Below are positions 10,511 to 22,039 of a stretch of DNA of 64,000 nt, piece by piece. The stretch's first letter is position 1. Every line of letters begins with the position of its first letter. The DNA comes from Fallopia convolvulus (Eukaryota; Streptophyta; Magnoliopsida; Caryophyllales; Polygonaceae). Location of the stretch: positions 28,339,877-28,403,876 of the forward strand of contig OZ024719.1 in NCBI GenBank assembly GCA_964016875.1. Reading direction: 5' to 3'. Below the pieces are notes generated by a model, which was not told where the DNA came from, searched no databases, and saw only the letters and a program-made list of their open reading frames with translations. Both the position numbers and the translations under genes were made by a program.

Positions 10511-11182
10511 ATGGATGGGGATAAGATAAAATGTCCTTGTTTGAAATGTAAGAATGGGCGATTTGAGGATGTAAATAATGTCCGTGTTCAACTGTTTAGA
10601 AAAGGCTTTGTTGACAGTTATTATTGGGGGACTGCACATGGAGAGTCACCATTTGCCAATGCGCCCCCTTTGGAGGAGTTGTCTTCCACCTCAAATCCTA
10701 GTGATATGAATCTCTTTGGGATTGGGATGCATTTGTTTAATAATTTGAATCCCACCCAAAGAATGGTGTTTGATGCAGCTGGTCCATGTTTTGTTCCACC
10801 CCCGTGGTTTGACACATGCACTTCTTATAATGAGCCTAGTAGTAGTCCTTTAGAGGTGGGTGAAAACCATGACCTTGAAGAAGGAAGTTACTTAGAACAA
10901 TCAGCAATAGTGTTTGGTCTTGGAGATGAGGAGATGTCCTTCTTATCTGAGCGCTTTTCTGATGTATTGAGAGCAGCATATCGGCCATTATATGAAGGTT
11001 CTCACATGTCACAATTACATGTTGTTAGATCTTTTATGGAGTTGAAGACCAAATACAACATGTCACAAGCTGGATATGGTGCACTACTTCAAAAAGTCAA
11101 TGAGGTTTTGCCAAGGGACAACAACTTCCCAAAAAGTTTCTATGAGCAAAAGAAGATGAATAGAGAGTTGGGATTGCCCTAG
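10511..11182 (+). pseudogene. CACTA TNP2 transposase, N-terminal transposase-associated domain
   Basis: It begins with MDGDKIKCPCLKCKN, the zinc-ligand-like CPCxKCxN motif of the plant transposase-associated domain. The domain's usual upstream residues are cut off by the Athila LTR end. Near the C-terminus, SQAGYGALLQKVNEVLP matches the helical region that precedes the TNP2 core. Stops follow at 11180, and the next segment continues in another frame (PQGCMLFWKDDADAVECKFC near 11200), so at least one frameshift separates it from the core. Confidence 0.85.
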
Positions 11183-11196
11183 TAAAAGATACACCT

Positions 11197-12108
11197 ATGC
11201 CCCAAGGTTGTATGTTGTTTTGGAAGGATGATGCTGATGCAGTTGAGTGCAAATTTTGCCACAATCCAAGGTATCAATCTTGTTTGTCTCAAAAAGGAAA
11301 GCCAATACCCAATCAAGTGTTACGATATTTTCCATCGATCCCACGGCTGCAACGATTGTACGCTATGGAAGAAACGACTTCAAAGATGCGTTGGCATGCC
11401 GAGCACGATGCAGATGAATAAAATTTGAGTCACCCGTCTGATGCCGAGGCTTGGAAGCATTTTGATCGAACGTACCCGAATTTTGCCAAGGAGATTTGTA
11501 ATGTGAGATTATGCTTATGTTCAGATGGATTCTCCCCCTTTGGTATGTTTGGCAAGACATACGCGACATGGCCGGTGATTGTCACCCCTTACAACCTACC
11601 ACCAGATATGTGCATGAAGACTCCTTATTTGTTCTTAAGCACTATTGTTCCAGGCCCAAAAAATCCAAAGAAGTTAATAGATATTTGTATGCAACCGTTG
11701 ATTGATGAGTTGTTATTATTATGGAAAATGGGTGTGCCAACATTTAATGCCTCTACGGGAAAACACTTTAGGATGCGTGCTGCACTTATGTGGACAGTGA
11801 ATGACTTCCCAGCATATGGGATGTTATCTGGGTGGAGCACTGCTGGTATTTATTCTTGTCCTCATTGCATGGAGAAGACAAAAGCCTTCCGATTACATAT
11901 TGGACGAAAGGCTTCATGGTTTGATTGTCATAGGTGCAGATTGGAACAAGATCACCCATTCAGGACCAACAGGAGAAACTTCTACAAAGGGCTAAAGGAG
12001 AACGATCCTCCTATTCCATATTTGTCTAGTGAAGAGGTGTGGGAACGTGTTCACCATTTGCCGACCGCCATGGAGAGTCCACTTCAATATCCTGATGGTT
12101 ATTGGTAA
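11197..12108 (+). pseudogene. CACTA TNP2 transposase core
   Basis: Two frame blocks (11197-11421 and 11425-12108) together cover the TNP2 core. Recognisable parts are the cysteine pair in ECKFCHNPRYQ, LCLCSDGFSPFG, the proline-rich PVIVTPYNLPPDMCMK, LFLSTIVPGPKNPKK, WTVNDFPAYGMLSGWSTAG and CPHCMEKTKAF. The protein would bind the element ends and cut the DNA in the nucleus. The frame change between blocks and the TAA at 12106-12108 make it non-functional as it stands. Confidence 0.88.
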
Positions 12109-13092
12109 ACTCATAAGTTCATGAAGAAAAGTATATTTTGGTTGCTTCCTTATTGGAAGCATAATTTGCTCCGCCACAACCTTGATGTCATGCATATTGA
12201 GAAAAATGTGTTTGAGAATGTGATTAACACTGTGTTGGATGTTAAGGGTAAGACAAAGGACAACGTGAGCTGAAGGAAGGACCTACGCTTATATTGCCAT
12301 CGCCCAGGGCTTCAAGTGGAGGATGACCACAAGGGCCCAAAACCAAAAGCACTGTATGCATTAGATAGAAGGAAAAAGACAACGATGCTTACTTGGTTAC
12401 AAGGGTTGAGATTTTCGGACGGTTATGCCTCTAATATTGGTCAATGTGTGCGATTGGAGGAGGGTAGACTACAAGGAATGAAGAGTCATGATTGCCATGT
12501 GTTCATGCAAAGACTTCTACCAGCTGCTTTCAAAGAGCTTCTTCTCGTGGGTGTATGGGGGCCATTGACAGAGCTAAGCTTGTTTTTTCAATCATTATGT
12601 TCATCTACACTTGACAAACAAATAATTGAGGATCTAGAACGGGCTGCACCTCTTTTATTATGCCAATTGGAAAGGATATTCCCACCATCGTTCTTTGATT
12701 GCATGGAGCATCTCATTGTTCATTTACCATACGAGGCAAAGTTAGGGGGTCCGGTACAAAACAAATGGATGTATCTAGTTGAAAGATTATTATTCACGTT
12801 GAAAGGGAACATGATGAACCCGCAAAAGGTGGAGGCGTCCATAGTGGAATCATATTTGTTTGAGGAGATAACAAGTTTCGCTCAACATTATCCTCAACAT
12901 CAAGACTCTAATAAAAGAAATAAAACCACCGCGCATGAGGTGAGTGTGCATCCTCAAATTTTAATTTTCAACCATTCGAGTCGTGCAAGTGGAAAATGCA
13001 AGGCTATTTGGATGTCCGATGAGTCAGACTTTCATGCAGCACATACATACATCTTACTTAATTGTAGAGAGGTCGACTCCTACGTCAAGTAA
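12109..13092 (+). pseudogene. CACTA TNP2 C-terminal part (DUF4218-like)
   Basis: Between 12118 and 12270 the reading continues as KKSIFWLLPYWKHNLLRHNL followed by DVMHIEKNVFENV, the classic end of the TNP2 core, and is broken by TGA near 12271. From 12316 to 13092 it matches a DUF4218-type region: SHDCHVFMQRLLPAAFKELL, a C-terminal HLIVHLPYEAKLGGPVQ and RWMYL-like stretch. A plausible splice donor (CAA|GTAAAT) sits at the end, near 13088. The domain accompanies TNP2 in plant CACTA elements; its role is unknown to me. Confidence 0.85.
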
Positions 13093-13197
13093 ATCAATTG
13101 AACTTGTATATATATCTATATATGTTTTTTTAGACATGTATAAATAGTTGAGTGAAACTTTGAAGTTCAAGTCTTATGTTATTCTTTCCATGTGCAG

Positions 13198-14039
13198 AGA
13201 ATTTCAACACACTGTAGGACAAGGAGATTTGGTTGGACTTGCCAACTATTTTTGTACATGGTTTCATGAAATTGTAAGTACTATTGCATATTGTGTCAAC
13301 AATACAAAATTCTAACATCACATGTGCATAAGGTCAATATATATATGTATCTATGTATTGTAGGTTTTGGTTGCAAACGCCCTACACCCCCCCACTTGAG
13401 GATCATGATTTGATAAATAGTTTAGCTTGGGAGCCATCCCGAAAGGTGTTGTCATGGCCATCATATTGCATCAATGGCTATAAATTTGAAACATTGCAAC
13501 GTGGAGAAGGAATGTTAACCATGAATAGTGGTGTGTGTTTGCAAGCTTCTAATGGTGATACACAATCAGATTTCTTTGGGTTGATAGAACAGATTTTGGA
13601 GTTTCAGTTCACTGGGATGCCGTGTAAGAAGATTGTCATGTTCAAGTGTTTGTGGTTTGACCCTAGCCCTAATGGGACAAAAGTCCATCCAGATTACCAT
13701 TTCCAAGAGGTTAATGTGAAGAGACGTTACAACAACCATGATCCTTTCATCTTTGCTCAACAATGCATCCAAGTTTACTATCTTGACTATCCTGGTGCAC
13801 CCCGAAGTCGTGCAGATTGGAGATATGTATGTAAGACAAAGCCAAGAGCCAATGTTGAGCAACGATGGGCAGAGAGCAATGTTGAACAACCAACATTTGA
13901 ACCATTACAACCGGATGACTTTGAGATTGATGGCTTCGTAGGGTCGACAATTCACTCTTTACCTACAAATCTTAATGATCCAGTTTCTTTGCATGAGGAA
14001 GCATACGATGTCGAAAGTGGCGATGATAGCTTTGCATGA
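13198..14039 (+). pseudogene. CACTA TNP2 last exons (DUF4216-like)
   Basis: A short exon (about 13198-13272) ends at GTAAGT and is followed by an intron of about 90 bp ending TTGTAG near 13363. The next exon encodes LAWEPSRKVLSWPSYCINGY, QILEFQFTGMPCKKIVMFKC and WFDPSPNGTKVHPDYHFQEV, matching the DUF4216 domain that ends many plant CACTA transposases. The reading ends in a DESGDD-like acidic tail. That tail is duplicated by a 38-bp direct repeat at 13997-14086, which moves the stop. Confidence 0.82.
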
Positions 14040-14086
14040 GGAAGCATGAGGAAGCATACGATGTCGAAAGTGGCGATGATAGCTTT
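13997..14086 (+). repeat. Short tandem duplication at the transposase end
   Basis: A stretch of about 38 bp (GAGGAAGCATACGATGTCGA onward) occurs at about 13997-14035 and again at about 14048-14086. It duplicates the acidic C-terminus of the transposase. Confidence 0.8.
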
Positions 14087-14831
14087 GATATTGGACCAGC
14101 ATATCTAGAGTGCCAAAACATGTGCAGACCATGTGGTTTCAAGAGTTTCAGGTTTTTTTCTACTTCTTAAAATGCAAAATCGTTTACATGTTGCTGTCTT
14201 GGTTGTTGGCTTCATAATGGCTTCATAAATTGGCTGATTTGAACAGAATGTAGTTTATTTGTTGTGTGATTTGAGCATAATGGAGTTAATTTGCCTAGAA
14301 TGAGTTAAATTGTGGGAGGAATCTGTTGATTTGATTTTATATGATTAGTTTTGTGATATGTATTATAGTCTAGTAAGGAAATAATGATTGAGATCTTCTT
14401 GCTAATCCTTTGTTTGAAGTAAGAAATTAATTAGGTTGCTAAAAAAAAGAGATTAATTAGGAAAGTAATTGAATTTAGTGCTATAACAATGCTCACATGA
14501 GCCTAGTCAGTCAATTGGGTTTATTAGTAGGTTGCATCTTATATGTCGAGTATCTATTTATGACAGTCATTTCGAGCTATGATTTTCAAGTAACAACAAC
14601 TAGGTTAGGTCACATGAGCCTTGTTGTCGGTCAATTGGTTAAAATGATTTGACATGTGTAAACTAATAATGTGCAAACAAATCACTCTATTGCTGAAATT
14701 CTGCCTTTCTTTCTCTTTAAAAATGAAAGAACAATAAGTTTTAGTTTAAATCAGCCTATTGGTGTAACATGCCTTCTATTTCTTTAAATTAATGAACATA
14801 AGGCTGTCTTATTTCTTGTTTCTCAATGTAG

Positions 14832-16366
14832 AGGTATTTCTGTTGGAGGGAGACGGATGAGCTGATGCAGGATGCCTTTCTACACCAAATTGGAAGGCAC
14901 CTTAGCAATGTCTTCAACAATGCGCGTGCTAGAAATGTACAACCAACCTGGTTAGCGAGCAGGCACTAGACAAGGATGAAGACCATGTGGAGGACTGATC
15001 ACTCGAGTCTGGACCATACCGAGGGGGTTCTCGGAAGTTCACAAAGTGGATTGAAACGATGGTAATTACAATCAGATTTCACATAATTACTTATGATTGT
15101 TTTGATGTTATTGAACTAAATATTACTCTCTGTTTTTCAAGGGTGGTGAGTCTGGTACCATGCCTATGATTTCTGAGGATGTAAAGAAGTTGTGGTCAAC
15201 CAAAGATGGACAAGGTCTTGCCGAACGACCAGCTGCTATCATTGTAAGTATTAGGCTGAATATTACTTCTCATTTACAAATCTGATTGGGTTGCAATTTA
15301 TTGTGAAAATATGGCTTTTTATGGTTGCCTATTATGATGGGAAGTACTTTTGACTTACTTTTCTAGTCCTCTCTTGTTGAGCCTTTATGGTTGCCTTTTA
15401 TGATGGGCTGCTCAAATTTACTCTCTTTTTGACTGAGATTTTTATGCTAAGATTTTGATGCTATTATGATATTGTTGGGTTGTTTGGATTATGGAAGAAG
15501 TCATGTTTATATTTTGAAGCCTTTATTGAATGAAGCTTAGATGATGTGTAAATGAGAAACAGGTCATGTTTATTATTATTTATCATGTGTAATGCTCCTT
15601 TAGTTAGCAAGTCATGTTTATGAATGAAATTTTCTATAAGTTATGTGCTTTGTGCTCATGCTAATATGTGATCTGTCTTGTGCCAAAGATAGAAATCTGT
15701 TTGTGAATGCAATGTGCTCTATCTTGCATACTAGTTTATTTTACATTTGGGAATGCTATATGTTATATGTCTTGTGCCAAAGATAGAAATCTGTTTGTGA
15801 ATGCAATGTGCTCTATCTTGCATACTAGTTTCTATAAGCCTTTATTGAATGAACCATAGCGAATTTTGTGAATGAAATCTGTTGTGAATGCAATGTGCTC
15901 TATCTTGCATACTAGTTTATTTTACATTTCTTTTTACAACTTGTTCTTAATGTCATATATTGCTTTCATATCTTCATTGTAATGCTTTTTCATTCTCTAT
16001 TCAAGGTTGAGTTTGAACGGCTGGTTGCTGAGGAACAAGTGAACAATGCATCGGGTCAACCGTTGTCAAACACAAAGATGATAGAGCTGTGGATCAAAGC
16101 TGCTAAGGGCCATAAAGATCGGAAGATATTTGCATTTGTTGAGCATGGGATAGCCCTCCTTCGCAGCGACATGGTTGATGCATGCTTTTCTTCTCCTTCC
16201 TCCAGCCTTGTCCACTCACAACCATCTACCGAGCCTCTCAAGGAAGAGATGAAGGAAATGCGGGACCAGATGAAGGCTCTTCAAGCTTAGAATCAAGAAA
16301 TTCAAATCCAAAACAAGGATTTGAAAGGCATGCTTGAAAAGTTGATGGAACAAATTGGTAGCAATT

Positions 16367-16368
<2 letters not shown>
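14832..16368 (+). pseudogene. Second CACTA gene, Ptta/En-Spm-type plant transposase-like
   Basis: Exon-like pieces are separated by introns with good borders. The first (about 14832-14970) encodes WRETDELMQDAFLHQIGRHL. A second is at about 15141-15243, with donor GTAAGTATT at 15244. The third (about 16006-16368) encodes VEFERLVAEEQVNNASGQPL and WIKAAKGHKDRKIFAF, then a coiled-coil tail rich in E, K and Q. A TAG at 16288 breaks the tail, which otherwise stays open to 16366. It resembles the transposase_24 family that accompanies TNP2, possibly a DNA-binding partner. A stop near 14968 also breaks the first exon. I am less sure of this family than of TNP2. Confidence 0.6.
15671..15930 (+). repeat. 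Intronic direct repeats in the second CACTA gene
   Basis: A unit containing AATGCAATGTGCTCTATCTT and CATACTAGTT occurs three times, near 15707, 15803 and 15887. The first two copies share a longer flank with GTGCCAAAGATAGAAATCTG. They lie in the intron between about 15244 and 16005. Confidence 0.8.

Positions 16369-16370
<2 letters not shown>

Positions 16371-16403
<33 letters not shown>
16371..16403 (+). repeat. (CT)n microsatellite
   Basis: An uninterrupted CT dinucleotide run of about 33 bp lies just after the stop of the second CACTA gene. Confidence 0.95.
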
Positions 16404-16406
<3 letters not shown>

Positions 16407-16739
16407 ATGGTAATTTAAGGTCTTTTGGAAAACTTGTTGGCAGTTGGTGATGCCATTTTCTCTTTATGGATTTGATGATGTAAGGTTGTTGGATTGTTGG
16501 ATTGTTGTTGTTTTTTGTCAGCACAGTTTGGTACTTTAAAACAGTTGTAGGTGCAAGATATCTAGCTAAAATGGTGCAGGTTTAGCTAGATGGTTTGTAG
16601 GTGCAGGATTTGCTTTAAAACAGCTGTGGATTTGGCCATTTGCCACATATGGTTTGATGATCAAACCATTTTTGTATGAATGCATGTGGTATAGTTAATA
16701 TTGCATTTAATTGCATGGTTTAGGTTAATATTGCAATGA

Positions 16740-17337
16740 AATAGGTGGACTATACTGATTTTTACGGCCACAGAATTTGACACAAATTGCTTTCGAGGCT
16801 AATTTTGTAACAAAAGGCCACAACTTTGGCTATTAAATTCACTCAATCAATTTGTATCCAATTTTCATCCTAAATGGCCAAGAAACTGGGCATTAAATGT
16901 ATTTTGCCAATTCGTAGCCAAATTTCATGCTACACGCTACAACAGTACCCACCAATTGTATTCGCGGCAAACTTTGATACTAAATGGCCACGACATGTGG
17001 ATGATAAACACGACTTATTTCTACCGAATTTAGCCAGAAAAATACTTCGGCGCTAAGTTTATGGAAAAATAGACTCAAACTTAGCCACCAAGTGTTTCTG
17101 GCTATACCATGTATTTAGTAGAACATGATTTTCGTACCCAATATTGTGGTTAAATAGGCAGGAATCTAAGGTTTGTGGCAACTTTTCACGGTATGCTATA
17201 CCCACGACCGTTTTAACCACAAACTTTTAGTCTTGGGAAAACCTGTGGCTAACTTTGTGGCGAAGCATTATTCCTGGCTAACTTTGTGGCTTATCTCGTG
17301 TCAAAGCTCCTGGCTATAGACGCGTTTTCCAGCAGTG
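16740..17337 (+). repeat. CACTA 3' subterminal repeats and terminus
   Basis: Degenerate copies of GGCCACAAnnTTGGC and similar TGGCTA motifs recur at about 16764, 16807, 16875, 16988, 17085 and 17240-17310. Such arrays at CACTA ends are typically binding sites for the element's own protein. The block ends with GCGTTTTCCAGCAGTG, i.e. CACTGCTGGAAAACGC read outward. Confidence 0.75.
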
Positions 17338-18572
17338 TAAAATCGATAACATCAACAAGCATCAAATTAGAAAGAACTCTTAGCTTGTTTGAGGCGTTAA
17401 GTTTCGTGTTTTGCTCTCTTCGAGAGTTATAATTTTGCTTATTGAATTGTTAGGAATCGGTAACGTTCACGTGTGACTTGTTCGAGCCTAAATTATTCCG
17501 CTACGTATTTGTGTTCGTCTCTTATTGAATTCTTCCGCTAACGTTCACGTGTTACAAGAAACGATATCATTTTCTCTGTACAAGCAGCGTAACCTGCATG
17601 ATCATGTGTGATAATTGTCGGTGGCGAAGAGGCGTCTAGCCATGGTCGTGTGACGGACGGGCCCCTTTAAAAATAAAACTTAATTGCTTGTTTTTGGCAA
17701 GTGCTCCGGTGGAGGCTTGACCAGGGGTTGGAAGGATGACGTATATGAAAAGTGGGAGGGCCTGCCTCTGCACTCGGGCGCAGGTGAGTTAGCACCATCG
17801 ATGGGAATGTGGTGGAGGAAGGGAGAATTTCATTTCCCAATAAGATTGTTGTGTGTGTGTGTGTGATTACTTAGTTGGTTTCCGACCTTGTGAATTTTTG
17901 TTACGCTTGATGAATTGCTTGTTTCGTTGTATTTCCCTTTATTTGTTGAATGTCGAAGAGTTGGTTATTATTACGAATGCTTTACTTTTGTGCTTGTTAG
18001 TTTGATTGTGGTATGTCTCGTTGCCTTTCCTTTCACCTAATCTCTAGGTTGTGGAAATGTGTGTTGGCCTATTCTGTTTTGTTTAATTCACTTGTTAAAG
18101 GTTATGTTGCTGGCTAATTGTTGGTTTTCAAACGTCTTACCATTGCCGCTTGTTATCTAGCTTGCCTAGGATAATAGCTGACCCCTCGGGGACTTATTTT
18201 TCAGTTCCAGGTACTCATACAGGTCCCATGTTGGAGCCTAGGCCAGATGCTGCAGCGGATCGTTGACGCGTGTCACTAGGTTTCAGAGTGGGTTGAGAGT
18301 TCTGTTTAGCTTTGTTATTCGTCTTGGATATTGCACCCTCTTGTTACCTTTAGCAGATTTCTTGTGGTTGTTGTGACTTGACTTGATGTTGGGATCTCAT
18401 GCATGACATTGTACATAAATGTTTTTATAAATGATAGTTGGATGATTTAAATGCGTTTTCTCGTTGTGCCCGAGTTGCAAGGTCAAGGTGTTTTAGTTGT
18501 CAAACTAACTTTGGTAGTGTCCGAGAGGGAAAACTACCGAGTAATACCCCGACGTTAAGACGGGGTGTTACA
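17338..18572 (+). repeat. Tekay 5' LTR, right part
   Basis: It aligns with 30704-32079 of the 3' LTR and ends TGTTACA directly before the primer site. Relative to the 3' LTR, about 140 bp after GTGTTCGTCTC (near 17520) is replaced by a shorter sequence that repeats the preceding CTAACGTTCACGTG-type stretch. A TG microsatellite lies at 17850-17866. Confidence 0.88.
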
Positions 18573-18575
18573 AAT

Positions 18576-18588
18576 TGGTATCAGAGCC
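18576..18588 (+). other. Tekay primer binding site (initiator-Met tRNA)
   Basis: TGGTATCAGAGCC begins 3 bp after the LTR end. Confidence 0.9.
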
Positions 18589-18788
18589 AGGTTGACAACA
18601 GGGGCACATGGAACCGAACAATAGGTGTACACGAGGTCTAACTAAAAACTAAAGCCGACCGGTATTTTCCAAAAGTTTTGAATGGGGTAGTCATGCTGCA
18701 TATAAAGGGTAGTTGACACGTCGCGACTCCGCTGCCATCCGCCGAAGGACCTGACGTAGATTAGTAAGTAAATCCTTCACTTTTAGTC

Positions 18789-19625
18789 ATGTCTAAAGTT
18801 TTGACCGTGGGACCTTCTAAAAGGATGATTCCACAAACTAGAGACAGAATTGGTGTTGCTAGTAGGAGAGGCCGTGGGAGAAGTCGTGGTTGTGGTAGGA
18901 GTAGAGGACAGACTTCTTTGGTCGTTGAGCTAGAACAAAATCATAATGTTTACCCCTAGGAAGGAGTTGTTGAGAATGGAGGTTTGGCTGTAGGCGATTT
19001 CAGGATGCTATCGTGTTTGTTGTTGGAGGAGGACCCTAGCTAATGGGGCCTAGTTTGAGCCAATGCACCACCAGTTGGGTATCACTAGAGTTTTGCATGA
19101 TCAGAATGCTAATATTGGGTTTTGAAGGACAAAGATGAATGCATTAGACTAGAGTATTGTTAGAGCTGTTTAGTTAGGAGGGCTACCAAAAGTAGTTGAC
19201 CGTGTGATAGAGCTACTGAGATAGTGTCGTGAGCCCCAACTTGACAAGTGGCTCGTTGAGTTCAGAAGACTGGGGTGCCAAGCTTCACTAGGGCCCCGGG
19301 TATCGGTGTAGAGCAGTGGCTGAGTAATATGGCGTCAATGTTGGAAATCTAATCAGGCGCTAGAAGAGAAGAAGATTTATTTAGTGAAGAGTTCACTACA
19401 AGAGAGTGCTTACGATTAGTAGGAAGTGAGCCCGGACCATCAGACAAATGTTATGTTCAAAAAGGGACAACTAACTGGGTTCGTTTCAGCAGAATCGATC
19501 TGATTTTTAGTCATAGGATCGTCAAGATGAGTTTCAACAGGGCCAGTCTACTAGGGGTCATGAAGAGTGCTTTAACTGTGGAGGCACTGATCATATTAAG
19601 AGCCAGTGACCGGAGCTAGTTCAAA
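18789..19625 (+). pseudogene. gag: Tekay gag, heavily decayed
   Basis: The ATG at 18789 opens MSKVLTVGPSKRMIPQTRDR followed by an Arg/Gly-rich tract (RGRGRSRG), then hits TAG near 18957. Downstream, fragments in several frames lead to a zinc-knuckle remnant ECFNCGGTDHIKSQ near 19565-19610, with a TGA in place of its last part. The region is too mutated to give a product. It corresponds to the nucleocapsid protein of the element. Confidence 0.65.
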
Positions 19626-19782
19626 ACTACTTCATCTACGAGGAGCCCTACCTTGTACGACAGTATTGTAGGGTTGGTGCACCCTCTCAAGGATCTTCAC
19701 CAGAGACGGTGAACTAGGGGCATCAAGCTCGAACAAAAGACGAGGTACAGGATAAAATACCCCGTGGGCGAACCAGCCTCGA

Positions 19783-20290
19783 GTGCTCGAGATGAGGAGG
19801 GTTAATGTCTTACATGCACTGATTGCTACAAGTATGTTTTGGATACAATCTAAACTTATTCCTATTCTTTTTGACACGGGTGTCACACACTCTTTCGTGT
19901 CCTCTGCTTGCATGGATGGACTAGGGTTGACGTGTACAGAGGGGATATCTTTCGTGGGGGTGTATCTGATGGCAATAAGGTGAGTAGAAATAGAGAGATT
20001 CTGCAGTGCCCTATCAAGATAGAGGGTAAATACGAATATGCAAATTTTATAGTGATGTAGTTGTCCCCAGATGGCGATTTGATTTTGGGAATGGATTGGG
20101 TAAGATGCTTCAGAGTAGTGTTGGATATACAAAGGAGTACATCCATAGTGACCACGAGTGACGGGACTGTACTGGTGAGTCAGAAATTGGAGCTGGAAAT
20201 AGTGCGTAGTATTATGAAGGCCGTCAAGTTGCTTAGTGAGGGGTGGTGCGTGGGATATATAGAGAGATTGACTTCAGTTTCAACCTAGAG
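19783..20290 (+). pseudogene. pro: Tekay protease remnant
   Basis: A short open stretch contains ILFDTGVTHSFVSSACMDGLG, the DTGxTHSF form of the aspartic protease active site used by plant chromoviruses. Further on, GDLILGMDWV near 20070-20100 is the expected downstream strand. Frame changes and a TAG near 20057 separate them. Confidence 0.8.
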
Positions 20291-20329
20291 CTAGGGAAGA
20301 GACCGATCTCAAGACCTTCGTATTGCATG

Positions 20330-21775
20330 ACTCCGAAGGGAATGCAAGAGTTGAAGGCTCAATTGAAAGAGTTATTATAGAAGGGGTATGTACGTTCAAA
20401 CGTCTTACCTTAGGGAACCCCAGTTTTGTTTGTAAAGAAGAAAAATGGACCCCTTCACTAGTGTATTGATTATCGAGAGTTGAACCAAGTCACCATTAAG
20501 AACAGGTACGCACCACCTTGCATTAATGATCTCTTGGAGCAGTTAAAATGGACTACAGTGTTCTTCGACAGTGGATCTGAGGTCAGGATATCATCAACTA
20601 GGGATTCGAGAGGAATACATTCCAAAGACGGCTTTTCGAACCAGATTACAGAGAACCTCTCCACTTAACAGAATCACCATAAAAACAACAACAAGTATCC
20701 ACTTCCGTGTATCGATGATTTGCTAGGCCAGTTGTAAGAAGCGGTAGTGTTTTCCAAAATTGACTTGAGGTCTGGTTATCATCAATTGAGAATTTGAGAT
20801 GAAGACATTTCCAAGACGGCATTTCGGACACGATATGGGCATTAAGAGTTTGTAGTGACGTCGTTGGGTTTGACAAATGCCCCAACAACGTTCATGGAGT
20901 TGATGAACAAGATTTTTATTGAATACTTGGATCAGTTTGTGGTAGTGTTCATTGATGACATCTTGGTTTACTTTCGGAGCCAAGATGAGCATACTAATCA
21001 TCTAAGGGTTATGTTGGGGGTTTTAAGACATCACCGTTTAATTGCCAAGCTTTCAAAGTGTGAATTCCGGTTGCCTGAGGTCACATTTCTAGGGCATGTC
21101 TTCTCTGCAGATGGAGTGAAAGTTTACCCAATGAAGACTAAAACAATAGTGTCTTGCCAACCTCCCAAAAATGTAAAGGAAGTACGCAGTATTCTTGTGA
21201 CTCGCATTATATTACAGGAGGTTCGTCGAGGGTTTCTCAAAGATAGCTCAAACTTTGACCAAGTTGCTCCGTAAGACTACCAAGTTCACATGGACATATG
21301 GTTGTCAGATTAGCTATAAAGAGTTGAAAAAAAGGCTAACTTCTGCGCCCATCTTAGCATTTCCATAAGGCTCAAAAAGGTATGTGGTCTACAATTATGC
21401 TTCAAAACTTGGCTTGAGTTGTGTGTTAATGCAGAAGGATCGGGTAATTGCCTATGCTTCTAGACAACTTAAGACTCATGAGCAAAACGACCCGACACAC
21501 GACATAGAATTAGCAGTTGTAATCCACACCTTGAAGATATGCGACACTATTTGAATGGAACGACTTGCCAAAGTTTGACTGATCACAAGAGCCTCAAGTA
21601 CTTTTTTTTTTACTCAACGATAGCTCAATATAAGGCAACACAGATGGATTGAACTAATTAAGGATTATGATTTGGAGATCCTTTATCACTCAGGCAAGGA
21701 AAATGTCATCGCTCACGCACTCGGCCGAAAATCAACCCAAGAGCGGATGTTGTCACGTTAGACTATTCAACCCGC
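20330..21775 (+). pseudogene. pol: Tekay reverse transcriptase and RNase H with internal duplication
   Basis: RT starts near 20330 (MTPKGMQELKAQLKEL-like). The segment CIDYRELNQVTIKNR... at about 20460-20668 is followed by a second copy of the same RT region at about 20680-20850 (ending FSKIDLRSGYHQLRI), so the N-terminal part of RT is duplicated in tandem. The catalytic FIDDILVY is at about 20948-20971. RNase H follows near 21380-21720 (YASRQLKTHEQN, TDHKSLKY, GKENVIAHAL). Many stops (TAA/TGA) and frame changes make it non-functional. Confidence 0.85.
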
Positions 21776-22039
21776 TTTGCAAAGGGACTTGAAAAGGAAC
21801 AAGATTACAGTATGGATTCAGAGATACCAAGGCCAACTGCGTTCCTTGGAATGTTAGCCTAGCTTGAGAGAGGAGATCCGTGAAAAGCAAGGGACTTGCT
21901 TGATGATTCAGGACTTGTGTCAAAAGGTGCATCGAGGTAAAGCACCCGAATTTGAAATCCGAGAAGATGGAATTTCGAGGTTGAATGGGAGAGTATGCAT
22001 ACCTCGAGATTAAAAGCTGAGACAGAAAATCCTTTAAGA

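Larger units (their letters stand above)
10505..17337 (+). mobile_element. CACTA (En/Spm) DNA transposon, 5' part off-window
   Basis: It contains a TNP2-type transposase, a second plant-transposase-like gene, a subterminal repeat region and a terminal motif. The right end reads CCAGCAGTG at 17329-17337, the reverse complement of CACTGCTGG, a CACTA-type terminus. The left end is missing because the Athila array interrupts the element just upstream of a transposase exon; it should lie left of position 1. To the right it borders Tekay LTR sequence that is continuous in the other Tekay LTR near 30700, so the CACTA inserted into that LTR. Confidence 0.88.

Noticed and set aside
16371..16403. CT repeat as a terminator or regulatory element
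   Set aside because: It is a plain microsatellite with no supporting context.
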